Of a stretch of DNA of 64,000 nt, positions 55,926-64,000 are shown piece by piece (the first letter of the stretch is position 1; the number at the start of each line of letters is the position of its first letter). The stretch spans positions 1 to 64,000 of the forward strand of contig JAQBTV010000001.1 in the NCBI GenBank assembly GCA_027624715.1, in the 5' to 3' direction. The stretch is from Pseudomonadota bacterium (lineage in GTDB: Bacteria > Pseudomonadota > Gammaproteobacteria > Burkholderiales > Eutrophovitaceae). A program made the position numbers and the translations under genes. The notes beneath the pieces are model-generated. The model saw only the letters and a list, made by a program, of their open reading frames with translations. It did no database searches and was not told the DNA's origin.

Positions 55926-55954
55926 TTGCGTAAAGCCACAGGCAGGGTTATAAT
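55926..55954 (+). promoter_or_regulatory. Sigma-70-type promoter for rpsT
   Basis: A TTGCGT at 55926-55931 and a perfect TATAAT at 55949-55954 are separated by exactly 17 bp, about 40 bp ahead of the rpsT start. This is the best promoter match I found in the window. It fits strong expression of a ribosomal protein gene. Confidence 0.6.
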
Positions 55955-55993
55955 CGGCGCCTTTTCATTAGCAGCCAAGCAGAACTAAAAAAC

Positions 55994-56257
55994 ATGCCAA
56001 ACATTGCATCAGCCAAGAAGCGAGCTCGTCAAACTGATAAACGAAATGCCCACAATGCTTCTCTTAGATCAGAGCTTCGAACGATGATCAAAAAAGTTCG
56101 GAAAGCAATATATGCTGGCGATAAGGACGTCGCGGTCAGTACATACGCAAATGCGCAAAGTAGAATCGACTCAATTGCGGACAAAAAGATTATTCATAAA
56201 AATTCAGCGGCACGGCATAAGAGTAAACTTTCTCGTGCAATTAAAACAATGGGCTAA
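55994..56257 (+). CDS. rpsT: 30S ribosomal protein S20
   Basis: An 87-residue basic ribosomal protein of the 30S subunit that binds 16S rRNA early in assembly. The start [39 protein letters not shown] is diagnostic, as is the ending [29 protein letters not shown]. It has its own promoter and terminator, and is transcribed alone. Confidence 0.97.
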   Translation: MPNIASAKKRARQTDKRNAHNASLRSELRTMIKKVRKAIYAGDKDVAVSTYANAQSRIDSIADKKIIHKNSAARHKSKLSRAIKTMG

Positions 56258-56280
56258 CGACTGAACCGCTGGATGTTTTT

Positions 56281-56309
56281 AAAAACCCGCAGCTGGTCCT
56301 GCGGGTTTT
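56281..56309 (+). terminator. Rho-independent terminator of rpsT
   Basis: A strong hairpin begins 23 bases after the rpsT stop: ACCCGCAG pairs with CTGCGGGT around the 6-nt loop CTGGTC, extended by three A-T pairs, and ends in TTTTT. It is the clearest terminator in the window. The argD start is 85 bp further on. Confidence 0.9.
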
Positions 56310-56393
56310 TCATTTGAGGGTATGCTACTTAAAGAAATATAGAGAAAAAGCAACATTTGGCAAAAAATATAGGGAGCGGACTAAGGAATAACT

Positions 56394-57572
56394 ATGCGCC
56401 ATGTAATGAAAACGTATGGGAGAAAATCAGTCGCATTTACTCATGGAAACGGTGCTTGGCTTTTTGACACCTCAGGAAAGCGTTATCTTGACGCGCTCTG
56501 TGGAATCGCAGTGACAGGATTAGGCCACAATCACCCAAGGGTCACAAAAGCGATCCAAGATCAAGCAAGCACCTTAATTCACTGCTCGAACCTCTATCAG
56601 ATACCTGAGCAAGAAGTGCTAGCAGTTAAACTATGCGAACTCTCCAAGATGGAGACTGTGTTTTTCTCGAATTCTGGCGCTGAAGCAAATGAAACGGCCA
56701 TCAAGCTCGCCAGACTGTATGGGCACCAAAAAGGAGTGGAAAAACCAGTCATTATTGTCACCGAACAATCGTTCCATGGCAGAACAATGGCTACACTTTC
56801 TGCGACGGGAAATCGTAAGGTTCAAGCTGGCTTTGAACCTCTTTTATCGGGCTTCGCAAGAGTACCATTTGGAGACGTTGAAACAATACGTCAAGTTGCA
56901 CTCAACAATGAAAACGTGGTCGCTATTTTCGTAGAACCCATTCAAGGAGAAGGTGGTATTCAGATCCCCTCCCCCCAATACTTAAATGAGCTAAGACTAA
57001 TAGCTGACGAAGCTGATTGGCTCATGATGGTCGATGAAGTCCAAACCGGCATGGGAAGAACAGGTGCTTGGTTTGCTCACCAACATAACGCGATCATTCC
57101 CGATGTAATGACACTAGCCAAAGGTTTGGGTAATGGCATTCCTATCGGCGCATGTCTAGCACGCGGGAAAGCCGCAGAGACATTAACACCAGGCACTCAC
57201 GGTTCGACTTTTGGGGGAAACCCACTTGTCAGTCGAGCCGCTATGGCGACTATAGAAGCCATCGAATTAGATGGCTTAGTTGATCGTGCAACATATATTG
57301 GCGACGCCATTACTAACGGTCTAGCAAACAATCTTAAAGGTGTAACCTCAGTTATCGAAATCCGAAATAAAGGCCTCATGATTGGAATTGAACTAGACCG
57401 AGCATGTACACCTATCACTGACCTAGCGCTTGAGGCAGGAATACTGATCAACGTGACCGCTGATAAAGTCATTCGACTGTTGCCACCTTTGATCCTTGAC
57501 GATGAGCAAATTAAACTTCTAGTATCTACACTCTCTTCAGTAATTACACAATTCCTTAACGAATCGAAATGA
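56394..57572 (+). CDS. argD: Acetylornithine aminotransferase
   Basis: A 392-residue PLP enzyme for the fourth step of arginine synthesis, also able to act in lysine synthesis. Signatures are GKRYLDALCGIAVTGLGHNHPRV, FFSNSGAEANETAIKLARLYGH, EPIQGEGGIQIP, MMVDEVQTGMGRTGAWFAHQH and the PLP lysine in MTLAKGLGNGIPIGACLA. STFGGNPLVSRAA is the usual phosphate-binding block. Its stop overlaps the argF start by 4 bp. Confidence 0.94.
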   Translation: MRHVMKTYGRKSVAFTHGNGAWLFDTSGKRYLDALCGIAVTGLGHNHPRVTKAIQDQASTLIHCSNLYQIPEQEVLAVKLCELSKMETVFFSNSGAEANETAIKLARLYGHQKGVEKPVIIVTEQSFHGRTMATLSATGNRKVQAGFEPLLSGFARVPFGDVETIRQVALNNENVVAIFVEPIQGEGGIQIPSPQYLNELRLIADEADWLMMVDEVQTGMGRTGAWFAHQHNAIIPDVMTLAKGLGNGIPIGACLARGKAAETLTPGTHGSTFGGNPLVSRAAMATIEAIELDGLVDRATYIGDAITNGLANNLKGVTSVIEIRNKGLMIGIELDRACTPITDLALEAGILINVTADKVIRLLPPLILDDEQIKLLVSTLSSVITQFLNESK

Positions 57573-58480
57573 AAGATCTCAAACATTTCCTGAAGTTCAG
57601 CGATTTCAACCAAGATGAACTCGAATACCTGTTTAACTTAACCAGGGATATCAAGAAAAAATACAAAGCATTCGAGCAACGCACGACCCTTCGAGACAGA
57701 ACTTTGGTCATGATCTTCGAGAAAAGCAGCACCAGAACACATCTATCTTTCGAACTTGGTATGAGTCAACTGGGGGGAAGCTCCGTCTATCTGAATACCA
57801 AAGATTCACAACTGGGAAGGGGTGAGCCAGTTGCTGATTCAGCCCGAGTCATTTCTAGAATGTGCGACCTAGTGATGATCCGTACATTTGAACAAGAGCT
57901 GATTCAAACATTTGCACAGCACAGCACCGTTCCTGTCATCAACGGTTTAACCGACCAACATCATCCCTGCCAAGTCGTTGCAGATATTTTTACATTTATC
58001 GAGAAAAACGGCTCAATAAAGGGCTCAACAGTAACTTGGATTGGAGATGCGAATAACATGTGTAACACCTGGATTGAAGCCGCTGAAATACTTGACTTTC
58101 AGCTACATATCTCCTCACCACCAGGATACGAGCCAAAAGACTTAAGTCATTTTCAGCATGTCAAATTTTTTACAGACCCTGGGGCCGCCGTTCATCAAGC
58201 TGACTTAGTAACTACTGATGTATGGGCTAGTATGGGCTTTGAAGAAGAAACAAAACTTAGGAAACAGGCGTTTCAAGGCTGGCAAGTTAACAGCTCATTA
58301 ATGGCACAAGCATCCAAAGATGCCATTTTCATGCATTGTTTACCTGCCCACAGGGGGGAGGAAGTATCTGCAGAAGTAATCGATGGGGCCCAAAGCGTCG
58401 TATGGGATGAAGCGGAAAATCGTCTGCATGTCCAGAAGGCACTCATGGAATTTTTACTGCTCGGGATAGTCGTAGGTTGA
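57569..58480 (+). CDS. argF: Ornithine carbamoyltransferase
   Basis: A 303-residue enzyme that makes citrulline from ornithine and carbamoyl phosphate. The carbamoyl phosphate site is FEKSSTRTHLSFELGMSQLGG, HHPCQVVADIFTFIE binds ornithine and carbamoyl groups, and HCLPAHRGEEVSAEVIDG is the family's closing block. It is translationally coupled to argD. After it come 107 bp, then the MORN-repeat gene and argG, so the run is probably one arginine operon. Confidence 0.95.
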   Translation: MKDLKHFLKFSDFNQDELEYLFNLTRDIKKKYKAFEQRTTLRDRTLVMIFEKSSTRTHLSFELGMSQLGGSSVYLNTKDSQLGRGEPVADSARVISRMCDLVMIRTFEQELIQTFAQHSTVPVINGLTDQHHPCQVVADIFTFIEKNGSIKGSTVTWIGDANNMCNTWIEAAEILDFQLHISSPPGYEPKDLSHFQHVKFFTDPGAAVHQADLVTTDVWASMGFEEETKLRKQAFQGWQVNSSLMAQASKDAIFMHCLPAHRGEEVSAEVIDGAQSVVWDEAENRLHVQKALMEFLLLGIVVG

Positions 58481-58587
58481 GAACATCAATTGACGCCCGT
58501 TGGAGCTTTCAACAAGCCCCACGACTGATGTATTGTACAACTTGAAATTTCGTAATTTCTGCAATTTATCAAAAGGAAAAATTCAAT

Positions 58588-59079
58588 ATGCTCAAATTCT
58601 TTATTGGTATCGTAATACTTACTTTCGGTGCTTTTTCCGCTTATGCTAATGACCCTGATATGGGGATCATTGCAGACGAAAATGGATGCAAAGTGTATAA
58701 CCCCATGCCTCAAGAGGGTGAATCAATCAGATGGGACGGAAATTGCACCAATGGGTTTGCCAATGGTTCAGGTACACTTAAATGGTTCATTAATGAACAA
58801 CTCAAGGAACACTATGTGGGCAGTATTGTTGACGGATGGGCCGATGGTCAAGGTGTGTATACCTCCCACGATGGTACTCAATACGATGGGACCTGGGTCC
58901 GCAGCCGACAGCATGGGATAGGCGCGCAATTGAATCCGGATGGAAGTGCGTATGATGGCGAATGGCTAAATGGTCGCGCTCATGGCTGGGGTCAGCTTAG
59001 AACGCCTGACGGAGAAATATTCGAAGGCCAATGGCGTAATGGAGAACCTGTGAGTGAGCCGGATGGCAGACGAATTTAA
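58588..59079 (+). CDS. Exported MORN-repeat protein
   Basis: A 163-residue protein with a signal peptide (residues 1-20, ending SAYA), then about five MORN repeats of roughly 23 residues with the YxGxWxxGxxxGxGxxxxxxG form (HYVGSIVDGWADGQG, QYDGTWVRSRQHGIG, AYDGEWLNGRAHGWG, IFEGQWRNG). MORN repeats bind lipids or act as scaffolds. Its role here is unknown. It sits in the arginine gene run, 24 bp before argG, but no link to arginine is known to me. Confidence 0.88.
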   Translation: MLKFFIGIVILTFGAFSAYANDPDMGIIADENGCKVYNPMPQEGESIRWDGNCTNGFANGSGTLKWFINEQLKEHYVGSIVDGWADGQGVYTSHDGTQYDGTWVRSRQHGIGAQLNPDGSAYDGEWLNGRAHGWGQLRTPDGEIFEGQWRNGEPVSEPDGRRI

Positions 59080-59103
59080 CTTATTGTTGAACAAAAAGAA
59101 CAT

Positions 59104-60339
59104 ATGCATAAAGTTGAAAAAGTTGTTTTAGCCTACTCGGGCGGTTTGGACACATCAGTCATTCTGAAATGGCTACAAGAAACATACGATTGTGAAGTTG
59201 TTACATTCACCGCGGACCTTGGCCAAAAAGAAGAGGTTGAGTCCGCCCGTAAAAAAGCAAAGGCTGCGGGCGTCAAACAGATTTTCATAGAGGATTTAAA
59301 AGAAGAATTTGTGCGTGAATATGTATTCCCCATGTTCCGAGCAAACACAGTATACGAGGGTGAATATCTTCTTGGTACCTCGATAGCGAGGCCTTTAATT
59401 GCTAAAAGACTAATCGAAATTGCCAAAAAAACTGGAGCAGATGCCATTTCTCATGGCGCTACTGGAAAAGGGAATGATCAGGTTAGGTTCGAATTGGGTG
59501 CCTATGCGCTCATGCCAGGCGTCAAAGTAATCGCACCCTGGAGGGAATGGGATTTGTTATCTCGAGAAAAGCTCATTGCTTATGCCGAAAAACAGAGGAT
59601 CCCAGTCGACTTTAAGAAGAAAAAAGGAGTTGCTCCCTACTCAATGGATGCAAATCTACTTCACGTCTCTTATGAGGGTGGGGTTCTTGAAGATCCGAAT
59701 GTCGCTCCAGAAGAGAGTATGTGGCGGATGACAGTCTCTCCTGAAAATTCGCCCAATCGTGCTGAAAATATTCAATTAATTTACAAAAATGGCGATATCG
59801 TAGCCATAAACGGGAAAAAATTATCGCCCGCTAACGTTCTAGGAGAACTCAATAGACTAGGCGGTAAACATGGGATCGGCAGACTAGATTTAGTGGAGAA
59901 TCGCTATGTCGGCATGAAGTCTAGGGGGTGCTACGAGACTCCCGGGGGTACCATCATGTTGAAGGCTCACCGGGCTATTGAATCCATAACGCTTGACCGA
60001 GAAGTGTTAGCGCTGAAGGACGACCTCATGCCCCGCTACGCCAGACTAATCTATAACGGATACTGGTTCAGTCCGGAAAGGCTCCTGATTCAAAGTCTAA
60101 TTGATGAATCTCAACTACCGGTTAACGGGTCAGTAGAATTAAAGCTCTATAAAGGAAATGTCCAAGTTTTAGGGCGAAAATCCCCACGAAACTCGCTGTT
60201 CGATGAGCGTATTGCGAGTTTTGAAGACGACAAAGGTGCCTATAACCAGGCAGATGCAACAGGATTTATCAAACTTAACGCGCTGAGGCTAAGAATAGGC
60301 GCCAAACAAAATTCAAAATTGAACAAAAATAAAAAATGA
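59104..60339 (+). CDS. argG: Argininosuccinate synthase
   Basis: A 411-residue ATP-dependent enzyme that joins citrulline and aspartate. The ATP motif is [18 protein letters not shown], citrulline/aspartate binding includes [17 protein letters not shown] and [16 protein letters not shown], and [20 protein letters not shown] and [21 protein letters not shown] are also diagnostic. It follows the MORN gene by 24 bp, and its stop overlaps the next gene by 4 bp (ATGA). Confidence 0.95.
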   Translation: MHKVEKVVLAYSGGLDTSVILKWLQETYDCEVVTFTADLGQKEEVESARKKAKAAGVKQIFIEDLKEEFVREYVFPMFRANTVYEGEYLLGTSIARPLIAKRLIEIAKKTGADAISHGATGKGNDQVRFELGAYALMPGVKVIAPWREWDLLSREKLIAYAEKQRIPVDFKKKKGVAPYSMDANLLHVSYEGGVLEDPNVAPEESMWRMTVSPENSPNRAENIQLIYKNGDIVAINGKKLSPANVLGELNRLGGKHGIGRLDLVENRYVGMKSRGCYETPGGTIMLKAHRAIESITLDREVLALKDDLMPRYARLIYNGYWFSPERLLIQSLIDESQLPVNGSVELKLYKGNVQVLGRKSPRNSLFDERIASFEDDKGAYNQADATGFIKLNALRLRIGAKQNSKLNKNKK

Positions 60340-60911
60340 CCACGATTGCTGTAGTCAAAAAAAATGGCGAAATAGCCATAGCAGCCGACACTCTTACTAA
60401 GTGGGGCTCGGGTAAAGAAAGTGCGAAATACATTCATAACTCAGGAAAAATTATTCAGGTAGGAGATAACCTTATTGCTATCACAGGTAATGCAACCTTT
60501 AAATTAATCTTGAGAGAATATTTTTATGAGGCACCTCACGAGATCGCACTTCGATCTACGGAAGAAATCTTTAGCACGTGGAACTTATTACACTTAAAAC
60601 TAAAAGAAAAATATTTCTTGATGCCTGAGGAAGATAAGGAAGATGCGGTTGAATCATCCAGAATGGATGTGCTAATTGCAAACCCATTTGGGATTTTTGG
60701 AGTATCGGGACACCGCACGGTTCAAGAATTCAGTCGCTTCTATTCTTATGGCAGTGGCAGTGATTACGCATTGGGGGCTATGTGGGCCATGTACGACATC
60801 CCGGACATCAGCGCGGAAACGATTGCCAGGAAAAGTATAGAAGCCGCATCCGAATTTGATGATGGAACTGGACTTCCCTTAGATTCCCGTCAAATAAAGC
60901 AAATTAATTAA
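60336..60911 (+). CDS. HslV-like self-compartmentalising protease, betaproteobacterial proteasome homologue (BPH)
   Basis: A 191-residue Ntn-hydrolase of the HslV/20S-proteasome superfamily. The N-terminus is MTTIAVV, giving threonine as the new N-terminal nucleophile after removal of Met. [26 protein letters not shown] includes the Asp and the lysine expected at positions 17 and 33 of proteasome-like enzymes. [34 protein letters not shown] is a proteasome-type GxGxxxA-like block. The protein is a good fit to BPH, described from Thiobacillus denitrificans as a 14-subunit double ring. No hslU is adjacent. It overlaps argG by 4 bp, an intriguing link to arginine synthesis. True HslV is shorter (about 175 residues). 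Confidence 0.82.
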   Translation: MTTIAVVKKNGEIAIAADTLTKWGSGKESAKYIHNSGKIIQVGDNLIAITGNATFKLILREYFYEAPHEIALRSTEEIFSTWNLLHLKLKEKYFLMPEEDKEDAVESSRMDVLIANPFGIFGVSGHRTVQEFSRFYSYGSGSDYALGAMWAMYDIPDISAETIARKSIEAASEFDDGTGLPLDSRQIKQIN

Positions 60912-60924
60912 GTTAGGATCACTT

Positions 60925-61413
60925 ATGCCATCATTTGATGTAGTCACGGAGGTTAATAAGGTTGAATTGAGAAATGCGATTGACCAATCCAACAAGGAAA
61001 TAAGCAATCGTTTTGATTTCAAAGGCTCTGACGCGCGGATAGAACTATCCGAAAATCAAGAAATCACGGTTTTTGCTGACGATGAATTCAAAATGAGTCA
61101 GGTCTATGATTTGATGATGGGAAAGATGACTAAAAGAGAAATTGACATTCGAAGCCTAACCAAGCAAGGATTAGAAAAAATAAGTGGCGATAAAGTAAAA
61201 CAAATTGTGACGGTTCTATCCGGTATTGACAAGGAATTAGGGAAAAAAATTATTAAGGTAGTTAAGGATAATAAACTGAAAGCCCAAGGCTCAATTCAGG
61301 GAGATGTTATCCGATTCTCTGGGGCGAAGAGAGATACGCTTCAAGAAGTAATTTCGTTACTTAAAAACGAAATTAAAGACGTACCTCTTCAATATAAAAA
61401 CTTTAGAGATTGA
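60925..61413 (+). CDS. yajQ: YajQ-family nucleotide-binding protein
   Basis: A 162-residue YajQ protein. Homologues bind cyclic di-GMP (XC_3703 in Xanthomonas) and nucleic acids; in E. coli it is also linked to rRNA/tRNA binding. Signatures are [41 protein letters not shown] and the C-terminal [29 protein letters not shown], two ferredoxin-like halves. It is 13 bp after the BPH-like gene and probably belongs to the same transcript. Confidence 0.95.
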   Translation: MPSFDVVTEVNKVELRNAIDQSNKEISNRFDFKGSDARIELSENQEITVFADDEFKMSQVYDLMMGKMTKREIDIRSLTKQGLEKISGDKVKQIVTVLSGIDKELGKKIIKVVKDNKLKAQGSIQGDVIRFSGAKRDTLQEVISLLKNEIKDVPLQYKNFRD

Positions 61414-61417
61414 CCAC

Positions 61418-62209
61418 CTAGCTTTTCACAATCATCGCATATGCAGAGTGATTATGAATCGACTCAAAATTTTCTGATTCGACGACATATGTATCTATTC
61501 GGTCGATTCCATTCAGCGCGGTCGCTACATCTCGCACCATATCTTCAACAAACTTTGGATTGTCGTAAGCTTTCTCAGTAACATACTTTTCATCTGGTCT
61601 TTTCAAAAGACCAAACAGTTCACAGGATGCCTGCTCTTCAGCCACCGCGATCAACTCCTCAATCCAAACATGCGCATTAGTCGTAGCAGAAATAGTGACG
61701 TGAGAGCGCTGATTATGGGCGCCATAGTCTGAAATCTGTTTTGAACAAGGGCACAGACTGGTCACAGGAACAACCACTTTCATCTCTAACTTGTAATCTC
61801 CCTTAGTAATCTGCCCCTTAAATGTCACTTCGTAATCAGACAGGCTTTTTACTTTTGATACGGGTGCGGATTTTTGAAGGAAATACGGGAACGTCATTTC
61901 GATATACCCGGAATCCGACTCCAATCGATCTAACATCGTTCGTAGAATGACTTCAAACGACTCAACAGATATTTCGCGTTCTTGCTCGTTGAGAATCTCA
62001 ACAAAACGGGACATATGGGTCCCTTTAAAATTGTGTGGGAGCTCGACATACATATTAAACATCGCGATGGTGTGCTGGATCCCCTCTGACTTGTCCGCCA
62101 CTTTGATGGGATGACGCATAGCCTTGATACCCACTTTATCAATAGCCAAGTGTCTCCCATCAATGGCATTTTGTACGTCAGGAATACTTAAATCTGTTGG
62201 TGAATTCAT
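61418..62209 (-). CDS. folE2: GTP cyclohydrolase FolE2
   Basis: A 263-residue type IB GTP cyclohydrolase (DUF198), which makes dihydroneopterin triphosphate for folate. It is zinc-independent, unlike FolE. Signatures are [66 protein letters not shown] (conserved metal-binding Cys region) and [16 protein letters not shown] near the end. It follows dxs on the same strand, 69 bp after the dxs stop. Confidence 0.94.
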   Translation of the reverse strand: MNSPTDLSIPDVQNAIDGRHLAIDKVGIKAMRHPIKVADKSEGIQHTIAMFNMYVELPHNFKGTHMSRFVEILNEQEREISVESFEVILRTMLDRLESDSGYIEMTFPYFLQKSAPVSKVKSLSDYEVTFKGQITKGDYKLEMKVVVPVTSLCPCSKQISDYGAHNQRSHVTISATTNAHVWIEELIAVAEEQASCELFGLLKRPDEKYVTEKAYDNPKFVEDMVRDVATALNGIDRIDTYVVESENFESIHNHSAYAMIVKS

Positions 62210-62278
62210 TATTAATACTTTCTTTAAAAGATCACGTTGATTATACCTTAATCAGAATTAATACCTATTGAGATCAAC

Positions 62279-64000
62279 TCATCCCATATATGCATTAATT
62301 TGGTCAAAGATACCCCTCTCGTCTAAACCACACTCCTTAAGCAGTAAAGCCGTGTCCCCATGCGTCACGAATTTGTCTGGTAATCCAATCCGTAAGAACC
62401 TTAAATCTTTCTTCTCTAAAACCTCACCCACTGCGGAACCGCCACCACCCATGGAAACACCATCTTCTACGGTCACGATGAGCAAATGTTTTTCTGCTAT
62501 CCGTTGGACCATATCGACATCTAAAGGTTTCACAAATCTCATATCCACAACAGTTGCGTTCAATTTATCTGCAGCAAAAAGCGTGGTTTTAAGGAGTGGT
62601 CCAAAAACAAGAATGGCGACTCCAGAATTTCCCTCTTTGATTAGCTCCGCCTTACCCATATGAACCGTGCGGCAAACATCATGTGTAGCAACCAGAGCAT
62701 CCCCTCTTGGATATCTGACTACCGCTGGCCCAGGGTGTTCATAAGCTAAATTCAGCATATGCGCACATTGCGTTGCATCACTCGGCGTCATGATCACAAC
62801 GTTAGGAACACAACGAAGATAAGCCAAATCAAATGCACCGTGGTGGGTTGGTCCATCAGCACCCACCAACCCACTTCGATCTAACGCAAAAGTTACATCA
62901 AGATTTTGTATGCACACATCATGAATCAACTGATCATAAGCTCTTTGTAAAAATGTCGAATATATCGCCAACACCGGCTTAAAGCCTTCGGTCGCCAAAC
63001 CTGCTGCAAATGTAACTGCATGTTGTTCGGCAATGCCCACATCAAAATAGCGGTCTGGATACTGTTGCGAGAACTCTACCAAACCAGATCCTTCCCTCAT
63101 TGCTGGCGTAATGCCAATCAGTCGGTCGTCCTTCGCTGCCATATCACAAAGCCATTGACCAAATACTTGGGTATAGGTTTGATTCTGACTTGATTTTTTT
63201 TGAATGCCTTCTGGAGGATCAAACTTGCCCACACCGTGGTAGAGAATGGCGTCTTCTTCAGCACGCTGATAACCCTTACCCTTCGTCGTGACAACATGAA
63301 GAAATTGAGGTCCTTCAAGCTTTCGCAAATTACGTAATGTCGCACATAGAACATCTAAGTCGTGTCCATCAATTGGGCCAATATAATTAAACCCGAACTC
63401 TTCGAATAGAGTCCCAGGCATGACCATGCCCTTAACATGTTCCTCAGCACGTCGCGCGAGCTCGATAACAGGAGGAAGTTTTTTAAATACTGTCTCTCCA
63501 GCCTTCCAGGCGGCAGAATAAAACCGACCAGACAAAAGTCTAGCGAGGTAATTGTTAAGCGCCCCAACATTCTCTGAAATTGACATATCGTTGTCATTTA
63601 GAACAACGAGAATATTTGCATCCATAGCACCAGCGTTATTCAGTGCCTCAAACGCCATACCTGCGGACATGGCCCCGTCTCCGATAATTGCGACGACTCT
63701 ATTCTCATCCCCTCTCAATTGCGCACTCACCGCCATTCCTAGCGCCGCACTGATCGAGGTGCTAGAGTGCGCTGTACCAAAACTATCATATTCACTTTCT
63801 TCTCGGCTCGGGAATCCAGCAATGCCACCAAATTTTCTGAGCGTGCCCATCTGGTCACGGCGACCAGTTAGAATCTTGTGTGCATAAGTTTGGTGCCCTA
63901 CATCCCAAACTAATTTATCCTTAGGCGTATCAAAAATATAATGCAGCGCAACAGTTAATTCCACCGTTCCTAAATTAGACGCAAGATGACCGCCAGTCTT
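62279..64000 (-). CDS. dxs: 1-deoxy-D-xylulose-5-phosphate synthase (truncated by window edge)
   Basis: The C-terminal 573 residues of the first MEP-pathway enzyme; the frame is open to the last base, where [21 protein letters not shown] is read, and the N-terminal 40-50 residues lie outside. Signatures are [31 protein letters not shown], the thiamine-diphosphate block [70 protein letters not shown] and the C-terminal transketolase-like domain with [13 protein letters not shown]. Thiamine diphosphate is the cofactor. Confidence 0.95.
   Translation of the reverse strand, partial: KTGGHLASNLGTVELTVALHYIFDTPKDKLVWDVGHQTYAHKILTGRRDQMGTLRKFGGIAGFPSREESEYDSFGTAHSSTSISAALGMAVSAQLRGDENRVVAIIGDGAMSAGMAFEALNNAGAMDANILVVLNDNDMSISENVGALNNYLARLLSGRFYSAAWKAGETVFKKLPPVIELARRAEEHVKGMVMPGTLFEEFGFNYIGPIDGHDLDVLCATLRNLRKLEGPQFLHVVTTKGKGYQRAEEDAILYHGVGKFDPPEGIQKKSSQNQTYTQVFGQWLCDMAAKDDRLIGITPAMREGSGLVEFSQQYPDRYFDVGIAEQHAVTFAAGLATEGFKPVLAIYSTFLQRAYDQLIHDVCIQNLDVTFALDRSGLVGADGPTHHGAFDLAYLRCVPNVVIMTPSDATQCAHMLNLAYEHPGPAVVRYPRGDALVATHDVCRTVHMGKAELIKEGNSGVAILVFGPLLKTTLFAADKLNATVVDMRFVKPLDVDMVQRIAEKHLLIVTVEDGVSMGGGGSAVGEVLEKKDLRFLRIGLPDKFVTHGDTALLLKECGLDERGIFDQINAYMG

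Overview
The window looks like chromosomal DNA of a low-to-moderate GC betaproteobacterium, probably Burkholderiales-like and perhaps an aquatic lineage. This is inferred from a DUF3460 gene, an HslV-like protein resembling the betaproteobacterial proteasome homologue (BPH), and gene orders I associate with this group: pmbA/darP/mog, ribF-ileS-lspA-ispH, rpsT next to murJ, argD-argF-argG, and dxs-folE2. I see no prophage, integrase, IS transposase or CRISPR array. Most of the sequence is densely packed housekeeping and catabolic genes on both strands.

Layout. 1-8.9 kb: redox and detoxification genes (Prx5-type peroxiredoxin, greB, two adjacent glutathione S-transferases with a type II haloacid dehalogenase, divergent glutathione reductase and a RidA protein), then a DMT transporter, a beta-lactamase-fold hydrolase and an SDR. 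8.9-10.2 kb: a decayed di-haem oxidoreductase (DUF1111) gene. 10.2-22.5 kb: FrnE-like oxidoreductase, threonine aldolase, oligopeptidase B, DUF3460, VOC protein, luciferase-like oxidoreductase, CitE-like lyase, a marR-emrA-emrB efflux operon with a candidate operator, a DUF4399 remnant, an HCCA-isomerase-like gene, and a threonine ammonia-lyase gene split by a one-base frameshift in a run of eight C. 22.6-36.8 kb: an exonuclease/GIY-YIG fusion, an enol-lactonase-like hydrolase, AraD1/GguC-like protein, aroG, transporters, pmbA, darP, mog, a CoA-transferase, an exported glutathione peroxidase and an amidohydrolase.

37.3-43.5 kb is the most distinctive accessory locus. It holds arsS (arsenosugar radical SAM enzyme), a TVP38/TMEM64 membrane domain fused to a disulfide reductase, two arsenosugar-type glycosyltransferases whose genes overlap by 4 bp, and a SelD-like FAD oxidoreductase. 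No arsM or arsR is visible nearby. A 550-bp noncoding leader with inverted repeats precedes it, and a seven-unit hexanucleotide repeat lies between arsS and the fusion gene.

43.6-64 kb: DUF3293, an enolase-superfamily enzyme, small hypotheticals, tRNA-Thr(CGU), a crotonase, an Irr-like Fur regulator, ispH-lspA-ileS-ribF, a CysB-like regulator, murJ, rpsT with clear promoter and terminator, an arginine gene cluster (argD, argF, a MORN-repeat protein, argG) running into the BPH-like gene and yajQ, and finally folE2 and dxs, the latter cut by the window edge.

Themes are thiol redox chemistry (Prx, two GSTs, Gor, Gpx, FrnE) and organoarsenic biosynthesis. Function calls rest on reading motifs in the translated sequence; no database search was run.
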